Shown: piece after piece, positions 32,719 to 40,499 of the stretch
Position numbering within the stretch: the first letter of the stretch is position 1
Layout of the letters: each line of letters starts with the position of its first letter
Assembly (NCBI RefSeq): GCF_014696435.1
Contig: NZ_JACJQG010000016.1
Location: 62,001 to 126,000, forward strand
Reading direction: 5' to 3'
DNA from: Calothrix anomala FACHB-343
GTDB taxonomy: Bacteria > Cyanobacteriota > Cyanobacteriia > Cyanobacteriales > Nostocaceae
DNA length: 64,000 nt
Made by a program: the position numbers and the translations under genes
The notes under the pieces: generated by a model
The model's database searches: none
What the model saw: the letters and a program-made list of their open reading frames with translations, nothing else
What the model was told of the DNA's origin: nothing

Positions 32719-35382
32719 ATGAATTCGCCCTTTATTCTCACTATTGCTGGAATATTTGCAACTACACATCTGATATTGACTCAACCTTGTTACCCCCAGG
32801 CGATCGCCCCAGATGGTAGTCTGAATACAAATGTTACTTCTACTGATGGGTTAAATTTTTCCATTACGGGTGGTAATCAAGCTGGCGGTAATCTTTTTCA
32901 TAGCTTTAGCGAATTCTCTGTACCTAATGGTGGTTCTGCTAATTTTAATCATGCAGCCTTTATTCAAAATATTATCAGTCGCGTGACTGGGATCGTGCCT
33001 TCTCATATCAATGGCATAATCCATACTCAGGGAAATGCTAATTTATTCTTAATTAATCCTAATGGCATTATTTTTGGTGCTAATGCCAAATTAAATATTG
33101 GTGGCTCATTTTTGGCAACTACTGCTAAAAGTTTACAGTTTGCCGATGGCAAAGAATTTAATACAAATATAGATAAAAATCCTCCATTATTAAGTATTAA
33201 TGTTCCTATCGGATTACAATTTTCTAGTAATTCAAAACCTATCCAAGTACAAACAGCTAATCTGAGAGTTTCCATCAATCAAACTCTCGCCCTGATTGGT
33301 GGTGACGTTAATATTAATGGCAGTCAATTAACTGCCGATAGCGGTCATATTGAACTCGGTGGAATAGCCGATGCAGCCACGGTTGGATTTTCATTAAACG
33401 CGAATCATTCACAATTCAATTTTCCTGACAATATTAACAGAGCTAATGTATCAATCACAGATAATTCTTTAGTCACAACCAGTGGTGATGGTGGCGGTAG
33501 CATTCAACTGACAGGAAAGCAGTTAATTATTGAAAATTCCTGGGTAAAAGCGGATACATTAGGTAATATTTCTGGCGCAAATTTAAAATTAAATGCTTCA
33601 GATTCAATCATAGTTTCAAGCAACAGAACAACCGGACTGTTTACAGATGGATTATTTGCCACAACTAGTGGTAGTGGTGATAGCTTAGGCATCACAATTA
33701 ATACTAGAAATCTTCAGGTTAAAGGCGAATCTCGCATATCTACCGCTACTTTAATAGGTTCATCTGGTAAAGGAGGTAATTTAACTATTAATGCGCAAGC
33801 AGCAGTTGAATTAATGGGTGCTGACTCTGATGATTTTTCTTTATTTACTGGGTTATTAGCAGATACTTCTGGAACTGGTAGCGGGGGAAATTTAACAGTA
33901 AATACCGGGCGATTATTCGTGCATCACGGAGCGCAAATATCTGCTGCAACTATAGCAGATGCCACAGGTGGAAACTTGACAATTAATGCTGCTAATAGTG
34001 TGGAATTAATCGGAGTCACAGATTCTGATTCCTTCAGTAGTGGTTTGTTTACAGCAGTTCAAGAAGGTAAAGGACAAGGTGGTGATTTAATAGTTAACAC
34101 TAAGAAGTTAATTATTCATGATGGGGCACAAATTTTTGCAGGTACTGCAGCCGCAGGAAATAGTGGAAATATTATCATTAATGCTATAGACTCTGTCAAC
34201 GTCAGCGGAGTATCCCTGATTCAGAAAATTCCTGGTGGTCTTTTCAGTGGTAGTAATCCCAATACTACTGGCAATGGAGGCAATATTAACATTAATACGC
34301 GGGAATTAATAGTAGAAAATGGAGGTAATATTGCTGTTGAAACCCTTGGCTCTGGCAAGGGAGGAATCCTCACAATTAATGCCACTGATGCTATTAAATT
34401 AATAGGGCAAGGTTCGCTGAGAACAGATCCGTTAGATGAAAGCAAATTAATCCCAACATTTAGTAGCCTATCTGCTAGCGTTTTAGATAGTGAAAATCAT
34501 CATCCGGCTGGTAACTTAGAAATTTCTACAGGTAAATTCTTAGTTCAGGGCGGTGCTAGGTTAAGTGTAGATAACGAAGGTAAGGGTAAGGGGGGAAATA
34601 TTAATATTCAAGCTGACTCTATAGAACTAGATAATAGAGGGAATCTACAACAAGATTTAGGAGGAATTCAAGCCACAACTAAATCTGGTGAAGGAGGTAA
34701 TATTATCTTACATATTCAAGATATTTTATTAATGCGGAACGGTAGCAAAATTACTACTGATTCTACAGGTGGTAATGGTAATGGTGGAGATATTAATATT
34801 ACTTCTGGGTTATTAGTTGCTGCTGATAATAGCGATATTACAGCTAATGCAATTGCTGGTAGAGGTGGGAATGTGCAAATTACAACGCAAGGAATATTTG
34901 GGATTGAATTTCGTCCCGAACTCACTGATAAAAGCGAAATTACAGCTAGTTCTCAGTTTGGTTTAAGTGGAACTGTAGAAATTAAAACTTTAGCTGTCGA
35001 TCCTAGCAAAGGAATTGCTGTTTTACCAACACAGCCAAATGATGCTTCAACATTAATTACTCAAAGTTGTGGACAAAATAATCCCGCAACATCCAGCCGT
35101 TTAACTATCATTGGAAGAGGTGGTTTACCACAAAATCCAGAGGTAGCTTTGGGTGGGGATCTCACTTTGCAAGATATCCAAACAGTCCCCATTTACAGCA
35201 GTAGCGATCGCACTAGAGGAGTTACTGCTTTTGCCAGTCTACCACTACCTCACTCTGATGAAATTGTCGAAGCTCAAGGACTGATAGTAACGCCCCAAGG
35301 AGATGTTGTTTTAACTGCACAGGTACTAGTACATACCCCTCATAATTCTGGATTACCCTCAGCTACTTGTAATTCAAATTAG
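32719..35382 (+). CDS. Haemagglutinin-type (TPS-domain) secreted protein
   Basis: 887 residues from ATG 32719, which starts a clean signal peptide (MNSPFILTIAGIFATTHLIL...QAIA). A TTG at 32701 is less likely. Residues about 30-160 are the two-partner-secretion domain (GGNLFHSFSEFSV, GNANLFLINPNGIIFGANA, GSFLATTAKSL). A beta-helix of GKGGNLTIN-like repeats extends to about residue 770. The C-terminal block (SCGQNNP, IIGRGGLPQNPE, DEIVEAQGLIVTPQGDV) matches the end of the 1747-residue protein at 10.5 kb. It probably crosses the outer membrane through an unlinked TpsB porin and acts in adhesion or matrix. It is the first gene of a same-strand run leading to the YcaO gene. Confidence 0.9.
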   Translation: MNSPFILTIAGIFATTHLILTQPCYPQAIAPDGSLNTNVTSTDGLNFSITGGNQAGGNLFHSFSEFSVPNGGSANFNHAAFIQNIISRVTGIVPSHINGIIHTQGNANLFLINPNGIIFGANAKLNIGGSFLATTAKSLQFADGKEFNTNIDKNPPLLSINVPIGLQFSSNSKPIQVQTANLRVSINQTLALIGGDVNINGSQLTADSGHIELGGIADAATVGFSLNANHSQFNFPDNINRANVSITDNSLVTTSGDGGGSIQLTGKQLIIENSWVKADTLGNISGANLKLNASDSIIVSSNRTTGLFTDGLFATTSGSGDSLGITINTRNLQVKGESRISTATLIGSSGKGGNLTINAQAAVELMGADSDDFSLFTGLLADTSGTGSGGNLTVNTGRLFVHHGAQISAATIADATGGNLTINAANSVELIGVTDSDSFSSGLFTAVQEGKGQGGDLIVNTKKLIIHDGAQIFAGTAAAGNSGNIIINAIDSVNVSGVSLIQKIPGGLFSGSNPNTTGNGGNININTRELIVENGGNIAVETLGSGKGGILTINATDAIKLIGQGSLRTDPLDESKLIPTFSSLSASVLDSENHHPAGNLEISTGKFLVQGGARLSVDNEGKGKGGNINIQADSIELDNRGNLQQDLGGIQATTKSGEGGNIILHIQDILLMRNGSKITTDSTGGNGNGGDINITSGLLVAADNSDITANAIAGRGGNVQITTQGIFGIEFRPELTDKSEITASSQFGLSGTVEIKTLAVDPSKGIAVLPTQPNDASTLITQSCGQNNPATSSRLTIIGRGGLPQNPEVALGGDLTLQDIQTVPIYSSSDRTRGVTAFASLPLPHSDEIVEAQGLIVTPQGDVVLTAQVLVHTPHNSGLPSATCNSN

Positions 35383-35899
35383 ATAATTGAGTAACTTTAC
35401 TTAGCAGATATTTGAGATGTTAATTGTTATAGATTGAATAAAGTTCCGAGCTAAAAATAACCGTATTATTACTGAGAAATAATTTCTTTAAAATGGGAAA
35501 AATGAATTTATGTTAAAGAAAAAATAATTGTATGACAATTATATATTGCCACACAAAATCAGGATTTTTGTGGCTTTCAAAGCTAATATACATTAATTGC
35601 TATTGCCGCAGGCAGCAATCTCAGTAACTCTATTTTAAAGCATAGATAAACTCTGCATAGTGTTAGTAAATTGCTATTAGCATGTCTAGCTTAAAGTTGA
35701 TTTAACAATAGAGAATTTACAGGGAAGCAGAAATTGTCAACAATATGATTAAATAACGGTTGTACTAGGTTGTAACTATTTCAATCTGGAAAAGATATCA
35801 GCATGATTTCATACCTCATTGCCGATATCAATGATGAATGCCAGATAAATTTGCTGCGTTTTTTGTTGGCAATTAGTTTATAAATAAAAGGTTCAATGT
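35383..35899. other. 517-bp AT-rich spacer with a terminator-like hairpin
   Basis: There is no gene. GCCACA...TGTGGC followed by TTT (35548-35577) could end the haemagglutinin-type transcript. The last 150 bp should contain the promoter for the S74/YcaO genes, since the gap and the hairpin separate the two transcripts. Confidence 0.5.
35548..35577 (+). terminator. Possible terminator after the haemagglutinin-type gene
   Basis: A stem GCCACA/TGTGGC, extended by A-T pairs through AAAA/TTTT, is followed by TTT. It lies 165 bases after the stop, so the link is uncertain. Confidence 0.35.
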
Positions 35900-36466
35900 A
35901 TGCTAAGTAACTCCCAGAATTTAACCAGTACAGAAAGTCTGATTGCAGATCTCAACGATCAAGAATTAGCCGATTGTGTCGGTGGCTGTGATATTGCAGT
36001 TACTCTTGGGGAACAAGAGGTAGCAACAGTCCCACTAGTTGAATCAAAATTATTAGGCTATACCAGTATCAATGCAGGCGTGAAAATTATCAATCAAGCT
36101 CTAGATTTAGGAGTCACTTACGATCCTAATGGCTCAAAGCGCTTCTTGAGCGATCGCAATGTCAAAGAAGCCGTCGCTGAGATTGATGTTCACGATATCC
36201 TCAAGGGAATTGTGGATTTACCCATCACCACTTGGAAATATAAAAACCAAGATGAAACAATTCGTCATATAGGCCCGATGGCGCAAGACTTTGCAGCGAC
36301 GTTTAACTGTGGTGAAAGCGATCGCTTTATCAATGCTGTAGATGCTAATGGTGTCGCTTTAGCTGCAATTCAAGCACTTTACCAACTGATGCAGCAAAAA
36401 GATTCCCAAATCAGAGAACTGCAAATACAGTTACTGCAACTACAGCAACAGATAACTGATAAATAG
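35900..36466 (+). CDS. Double-glycine-leader protein with S74/tail-fibre chaperone domain, copy A
   Basis: 188 residues from ATG 35900, with AAAAGG eight bases upstream. Residues 1-29 look like a RiPP/class II leader: ESLIADLNDQELADCVGG with Gly28-Gly29. Residues 30-83 are a 54-residue middle segment with one Cys and little similarity to copy B. From Ser84 the sequence is a phage-type intramolecular chaperone (Peptidase S74-like): FLSDRNVKEAV, LPITTWKYKNQDETIRHIGP, MAQDFAATF, VDANGVALAAIQALYQ and a C-terminal coiled coil. Ser84 and Lys89 have the Ser/Lys spacing of autocleaving S74 domains. It is followed after 76 bp by copy B and then by a YcaO gene. It is probably a modified or processed substrate; that role is inference. 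Confidence 0.8.
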   Translation: MLSNSQNLTSTESLIADLNDQELADCVGGCDIAVTLGEQEVATVPLVESKLLGYTSINAGVKIINQALDLGVTYDPNGSKRFLSDRNVKEAVAEIDVHDILKGIVDLPITTWKYKNQDETIRHIGPMAQDFAATFNCGESDRFINAVDANGVALAAIQALYQLMQQKDSQIRELQIQLLQLQQQITDK

Positions 36467-36542
36467 GCTCAATTTATCGCAAAAATGCCATTAATTAGCC
36501 AATATTGTCCATATCTAATTTCAAACGATCATCAGGAAAATT

Positions 36543-37073
36543 ATGTACAATGATGACCAAAACCCTGTACCCACAGTCAGCTTAATTGAAGAATTAACGG
36601 ATGATGAATTAGCAAATTGTGTTGGCGGTACTGGCTATATTAATCCTGCAGAACAAGAAATTCCTGGAAATCATGGCACACTAAACGCTCTCGGTTTACA
36701 GGATAACCTACATCTATATTTAGATCCTGATGGCTCAAAGCGTTTCTTGAGCGATCGCTATGTCAAAGAAGTTGTAGCTGATGTCGATGTTCAAGCTATT
36801 CTTTTGGGAATTGCCAATTTACCCATAACTTCTTGGAAGTATAAAAACCAGGATGAAACAATTCGCCATATCGGCCCGATGGCGCAAGACTTTGCGGCAA
36901 TTTTTAACTGTGGTGAGAGCGATCGCTTTATTAATAGCGTAGATGCTAATGGTGTCGCTTTAGCGGCAATTCAAGCACTTTATCAAAAAATACAAGGGCA
37001 AGATTTACAAATCAATAGCCTAAGTCAGCAAATTAGCGAAATAAAACAAAATTTGCTAATCAAGTCCCAATAA
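36543..37073 (+). CDS. Double-glycine-leader protein with S74/tail-fibre chaperone domain, copy B
   Basis: 176 residues from ATG 36543, with AGGA close upstream. The leader VSLIEELTDDELANCVGG has Gly28-Gly29 at the same positions as copy A. The middle segment (30-69, TGYINPAEQEIPGNHG...) is shorter and unrelated, without cysteine. From GSKRFLSDRYVKEVV onward the domain matches copy A closely (KNQDETIRHIGPMAQDF, FNCGESDRF, DANGVALAAIQALYQ), with Ser70/Lys75 conserved and a short coiled coil at the end. DNA in this part is about 90 percent identical to copy A by eye, whereas the middle cannot be aligned. It lies 53 bp before the YcaO gene, which suggests one operon. Confidence 0.8.
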   Translation: MYNDDQNPVPTVSLIEELTDDELANCVGGTGYINPAEQEIPGNHGTLNALGLQDNLHLYLDPDGSKRFLSDRYVKEVVADVDVQAILLGIANLPITSWKYKNQDETIRHIGPMAQDFAAIFNCGESDRFINSVDANGVALAAIQALYQKIQGQDLQINSLSQQISEIKQNLLIKSQ

Positions 37074-37126
37074 ATTCTTGTTTTCGCAAAAAACCTTTAC
37101 TGTGTTTATATTGCACAGCAAAAATT

Positions 37127-39352
37127 ATGCTCATCCAGCCGAAGTTTTACGAGCATTTTCATATTGAATTATCTCCTCCCAAAACTGTATTTTTATTAAG
37201 TGAAAAAGGGCATTTTGTCCTGAATGGGCGTTTATATTACCTTTTAGCACCCCTACTTAATGGACTTTACACAGTAGAGGAAATCATTCAACAATTGCAA
37301 GGACAAGCTAAGGCTGATGAAATTCTTTATGGTTTAGAACAATTGCATCGTAAAGGTTATATTACCAACGCAGATAACATTCCACCTCATGAATCTGCTT
37401 TTTGGGGACTGCTAAATCAAGATGCTAACTCGGTTACCCAAGCGCAAAAAGCAGCTAAAGTTAGCATTACCACCTTTGGTAGCGTCAAATCACAGCCATT
37501 AACTGCAATTTTAGAATCTCTGAATATTCCCTTGGCGGATACTGGTAAATTTGCTGTGGTGGTTACAGATGACTATCTTCAACCAGGATTAGCACAATTT
37601 AACCACGAAGCTTTACAACAGCAGCTTCCTTGGTTATTAGTCAAACCTGTAGGTAGTGTAATTTGGATTGGCCCCATTTTTCGTCCTGGCGTTACAGGTT
37701 GCTGGGAATGTCTCGCACAGCGTTTAAGAATGAATCGTGAGGTTGAGTCTTTTTTACAAGAACAAAAGCAAACCCTCAACCCATTTTTGATTTCTCGTGC
37801 GGCGTTACCTTCAACTGTAGATACTGCGCTGAATTTAGCAGCTACAGAAATTGCTAAATGGTTAAGTAATCCCGAAAATCATACCCTAGAAGGGACATTA
37901 TTAACTTTTGATTTAATCAATCTCAATATTCAACGCCATACTTTAGTTCGTCGTCCCCAATGCGATTGTTGCGGCGAAATAGCCTATCAGCAACCACAAC
38001 CTCAACCATTGGTATTAACTAGCCAACCCAAGCAATTCAGCGATGATGGGGGGTATCGCAGTTGTTTACCAGAGCAAGCTTGGCAAAATTACGAACATCA
38101 TATAAGTCCGGTAACTGGCGTAATTAAAAATATATTTCAACCCTTCCAGAACAACGAGCTGATTCACGCCTATGTTGTTGAGCATAGTTTACCGTATAAA
38201 GGCAGAAGGTTAGAGGATTTACGTCAAAAAAGCTTTGGTAAGGGGAAAACAGCCGCCCAAGCGAAGATGAGCGCCTTAGGCGAAGCAATTGAACGCTATT
38301 GTGGAGCTTTTACGGGAGAAGAACCAAGGGTGAAAGCTGCTTATGCTAATTTGCAAGAATTGGCGATTCATCCTGATAAGTTTATGCATTATAGCGCCAA
38401 TCAATACCGCGATCGCCAAATTTGGAATCAGCAACACCATGTTATTCAATGGATACCCGATCCCTTTGATGAAAGTCAAGAAATAGAATGGTCGCCGCTT
38501 TGGTCGCTAAATCAGCGACAATTTAAATATCTGCCAACAGCCTATTGTTATTATGGCTATCCTCTCCCAGAAAACCACAACTTTTGTTTTGCAGATACTA
38601 ATGGTACAGCTGCGGGAAGTTGTAAAGAAGAGGCTATTCTTCAGGGATTTATGGAATTAGTCGAGCGGGATGCAGTAGCTATTTGGTGGTATAACCGACT
38701 AGCAAAACCTGGGGTAAATCTCCAAAGTTTTGACGAGCCGTATCTAAATAAATTACATACATACTATAAATTTATCGGTCGTGATTTGTGGGTATTAGAC
38801 TTAACTACCGATTTAAATATTCCCACATTCGCTGCAATTTCTCGCCGCTACAATCAACAGCCAGAAGATATTTTATTTGGCTTTGGTACTCACTTTGATG
38901 CCAAAGTTGCTCTGTTACGTGCTGTTACAGAAATGAATCAGATGGTATTTCTCTCTAGTGGTGGAAATCCTCAAGCTTCTGCCAAATTTAGCCGTCAAGA
39001 TATACAGTATTGGTGTACGACTGCTACATTAGAAAATCAGCCTTACTTAGCACCGGATATTAATGCTAGACTCAAAGTTTACACAGATTATGCTCCCTAC
39101 CATAGTAATGATTTGCAACAAGATGTAATTAATTGTGTAAATTTAGCTGCAACAAAAGAGCTAGAAATATTGGTTCTAGAGCAAACACGCCCAGATATTG
39201 CTATACCTGTTGTGAAAGTTGTGGTTCCCGGCTTGCGTCACTTTTGGGCACAGTTTGCACCAGGACGATTGTATGAAGTTCCCGTAAACATGGGATGGTT
39301 AAAAGCAGAACTTCCAGAAACTCTGCTTAATCCAATTCCTATGTTTTTGTAA
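37127..39352 (+). CDS. Fused leader-binding/E1-like/YcaO cyclodehydratase (TOMM maturase type)
   Basis: 741 residues from ATG 37127. Residues 1-80 resemble a PqqD-type leader-recognition domain (FLLSEKGHFVLNGRLYYLL...EILYGLEQLHRKGYI). Residues about 110-290 are an E1/ocin-ThiF-like part with a probable zinc site, CWEC (192-195) and CDCC (279-282). Residues about 320-741 form the YcaO domain, with ATP-site acidic residues in KMSALGEAIERY (Glu386, Glu389), CKEEAILQGFMELVERDAVA and LLRAVTEMNQ. The C-terminus NPIPMFL is close to the PxPxP tail of azoline-forming YcaOs. Family knowledge: such fusions phosphorylate peptide backbone amides to form azolines on Cys/Ser/Thr. No flavin dehydrogenase, peptidase or transporter gene adjoins it. 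The likely substrates are the two leader proteins upstream. Confidence 0.88.
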   Translation: MLIQPKFYEHFHIELSPPKTVFLLSEKGHFVLNGRLYYLLAPLLNGLYTVEEIIQQLQGQAKADEILYGLEQLHRKGYITNADNIPPHESAFWGLLNQDANSVTQAQKAAKVSITTFGSVKSQPLTAILESLNIPLADTGKFAVVVTDDYLQPGLAQFNHEALQQQLPWLLVKPVGSVIWIGPIFRPGVTGCWECLAQRLRMNREVESFLQEQKQTLNPFLISRAALPSTVDTALNLAATEIAKWLSNPENHTLEGTLLTFDLINLNIQRHTLVRRPQCDCCGEIAYQQPQPQPLVLTSQPKQFSDDGGYRSCLPEQAWQNYEHHISPVTGVIKNIFQPFQNNELIHAYVVEHSLPYKGRRLEDLRQKSFGKGKTAAQAKMSALGEAIERYCGAFTGEEPRVKAAYANLQELAIHPDKFMHYSANQYRDRQIWNQQHHVIQWIPDPFDESQEIEWSPLWSLNQRQFKYLPTAYCYYGYPLPENHNFCFADTNGTAAGSCKEEAILQGFMELVERDAVAIWWYNRLAKPGVNLQSFDEPYLNKLHTYYKFIGRDLWVLDLTTDLNIPTFAAISRRYNQQPEDILFGFGTHFDAKVALLRAVTEMNQMVFLSSGGNPQASAKFSRQDIQYWCTTATLENQPYLAPDINARLKVYTDYAPYHSNDLQQDVINCVNLAATKELEILVLEQTRPDIAIPVVKVVVPGLRHFWAQFAPGRLYEVPVNMGWLKAELPETLLNPIPMFL

Positions 39353-39447
39353 AACTTTGATTAAGAAGATTAGTAAAATAACTTATCTGTAATGTTATAG
39401 GTATTAATAAAATTATCGATATTTATATAATACCTTATATTTAAATT

Positions 39448-40389
39448 ATGAAGTTTAAGATAACTAGCGATCAAGCTAGTATTTTCCCATCTAAAAGACA
39501 ACCATTTATCGGCAAAAGTTATCAAGAAAATTTTGTGAATATTTTTGATGCTTATCCCGATTTGATTTTGTTAACAACCTTGGGCAAGGGTTCTTGCGTA
39601 GAAGTAAATCAAACTTTTTTAAATATCACAGGCTACAGCCGGGAAAATGTCATCGGTACGCCAATTACAGTTTTGGATATGGGATTAACCATTGACAGTT
39701 ATGCGCAAATCAAAAAAAAGTCCCAGACACAGGATTTTATCCAAAATTTAGAAATTGAATTTTGTTTAAAGTCTGGGGAAAAACGCATCGGGTTGCTATC
39801 TGTTAAGCGCTTAGAATGGTTCGGCAAAACTTATTTACTAAATGTGATTCGTGATATTACAGAGCGGAAACAAATAGAAGATGATTTACGCCGCATAGCT
39901 ATGCACGATCCCTTGACAGGTTTACCCAATCGGGCTTACTTTATGCAGCAATTAGATTATGTCATTGAATCGCTGCAATATCATCCTGATTCTTGTTCTT
40001 ATATTCTCTTTTTAGATTTGGATGCATTTAAAGCAATTAATGACAATTTCGGTCATGCTATGGGAGATAAATTATTAGTTGAAATTAGTCAGAGGCTCAG
40101 AGCAATACTCAGATGGGGAGATTTTATTGCGCGTTTAGGTGGTGATGAATTTGTGATTCTGCTGGAGGATGTGCAAAATTTTCGTTATGCTACGCGCATT
40201 GCTAATCAAGTAATTACTGCACTTAAACAACCAATGTTATTCAATGGGCAGAAAATTTCTTGTTCGGTGAGTATTGGGATATCCATGATTTCTGATGCGG
40301 AAAAATCACCGGAGGAAATATTAGATAAAGCTGATGCGGCAATGTATCAGGCGAAAGCGTTTGGTAAGAGTCGGTATCATGTGGGTTAG
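39448..40389 (+). CDS. PAS-GGDEF diguanylate cyclase
   Basis: 313 residues from ATG 39448. Residues about 25-140 form a PAS domain (FDAYPDLILLTTLGKGSCVE, NQTFLNITGYSRENVIG) with a PAC-like end (NVIRDITERKQIEDDLRRI). The GGDEF domain follows: HDPLTGLPNRAYF, FLDLDAFKAINDNFGHAMGD and an intact GGDEF (231-235). RWGD (222-225) fits the RxxD product-inhibition site. The enzyme should make cyclic di-GMP from GTP under control of a PAS sensor of unknown ligand. There are no membrane segments. It lies 95 bp after the YcaO gene on the same strand; whether it is co-transcribed is unclear. Confidence 0.9.
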   Translation: MKFKITSDQASIFPSKRQPFIGKSYQENFVNIFDAYPDLILLTTLGKGSCVEVNQTFLNITGYSRENVIGTPITVLDMGLTIDSYAQIKKKSQTQDFIQNLEIEFCLKSGEKRIGLLSVKRLEWFGKTYLLNVIRDITERKQIEDDLRRIAMHDPLTGLPNRAYFMQQLDYVIESLQYHPDSCSYILFLDLDAFKAINDNFGHAMGDKLLVEISQRLRAILRWGDFIARLGGDEFVILLEDVQNFRYATRIANQVITALKQPMLFNGQKISCSVSIGISMISDAEKSPEEILDKADAAMYQAKAFGKSRYHVG

Positions 40390-40428
40390 AGACGCTAGAG
40401 ACGCGATGAATCGCGTCTGTACAAGAAG

Positions 40429-40463
40429 AAAAAATCCTCCGCTATGCGATCGCTTAGGGAGGA
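40429..40463 (-). terminator. Rho-independent terminator of psaB
   Basis: On the minus strand, TCCTCC...GGAGGA closes a hairpin around a HIP1 site (GCGATCGC). Six T residues follow directly. It lies 37 bases after the psaB stop. Confidence 0.7.
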
Positions 40464-40499
40464 AAATGCAAAAGGTCAGAGGATATCAAAAATTTTTAT

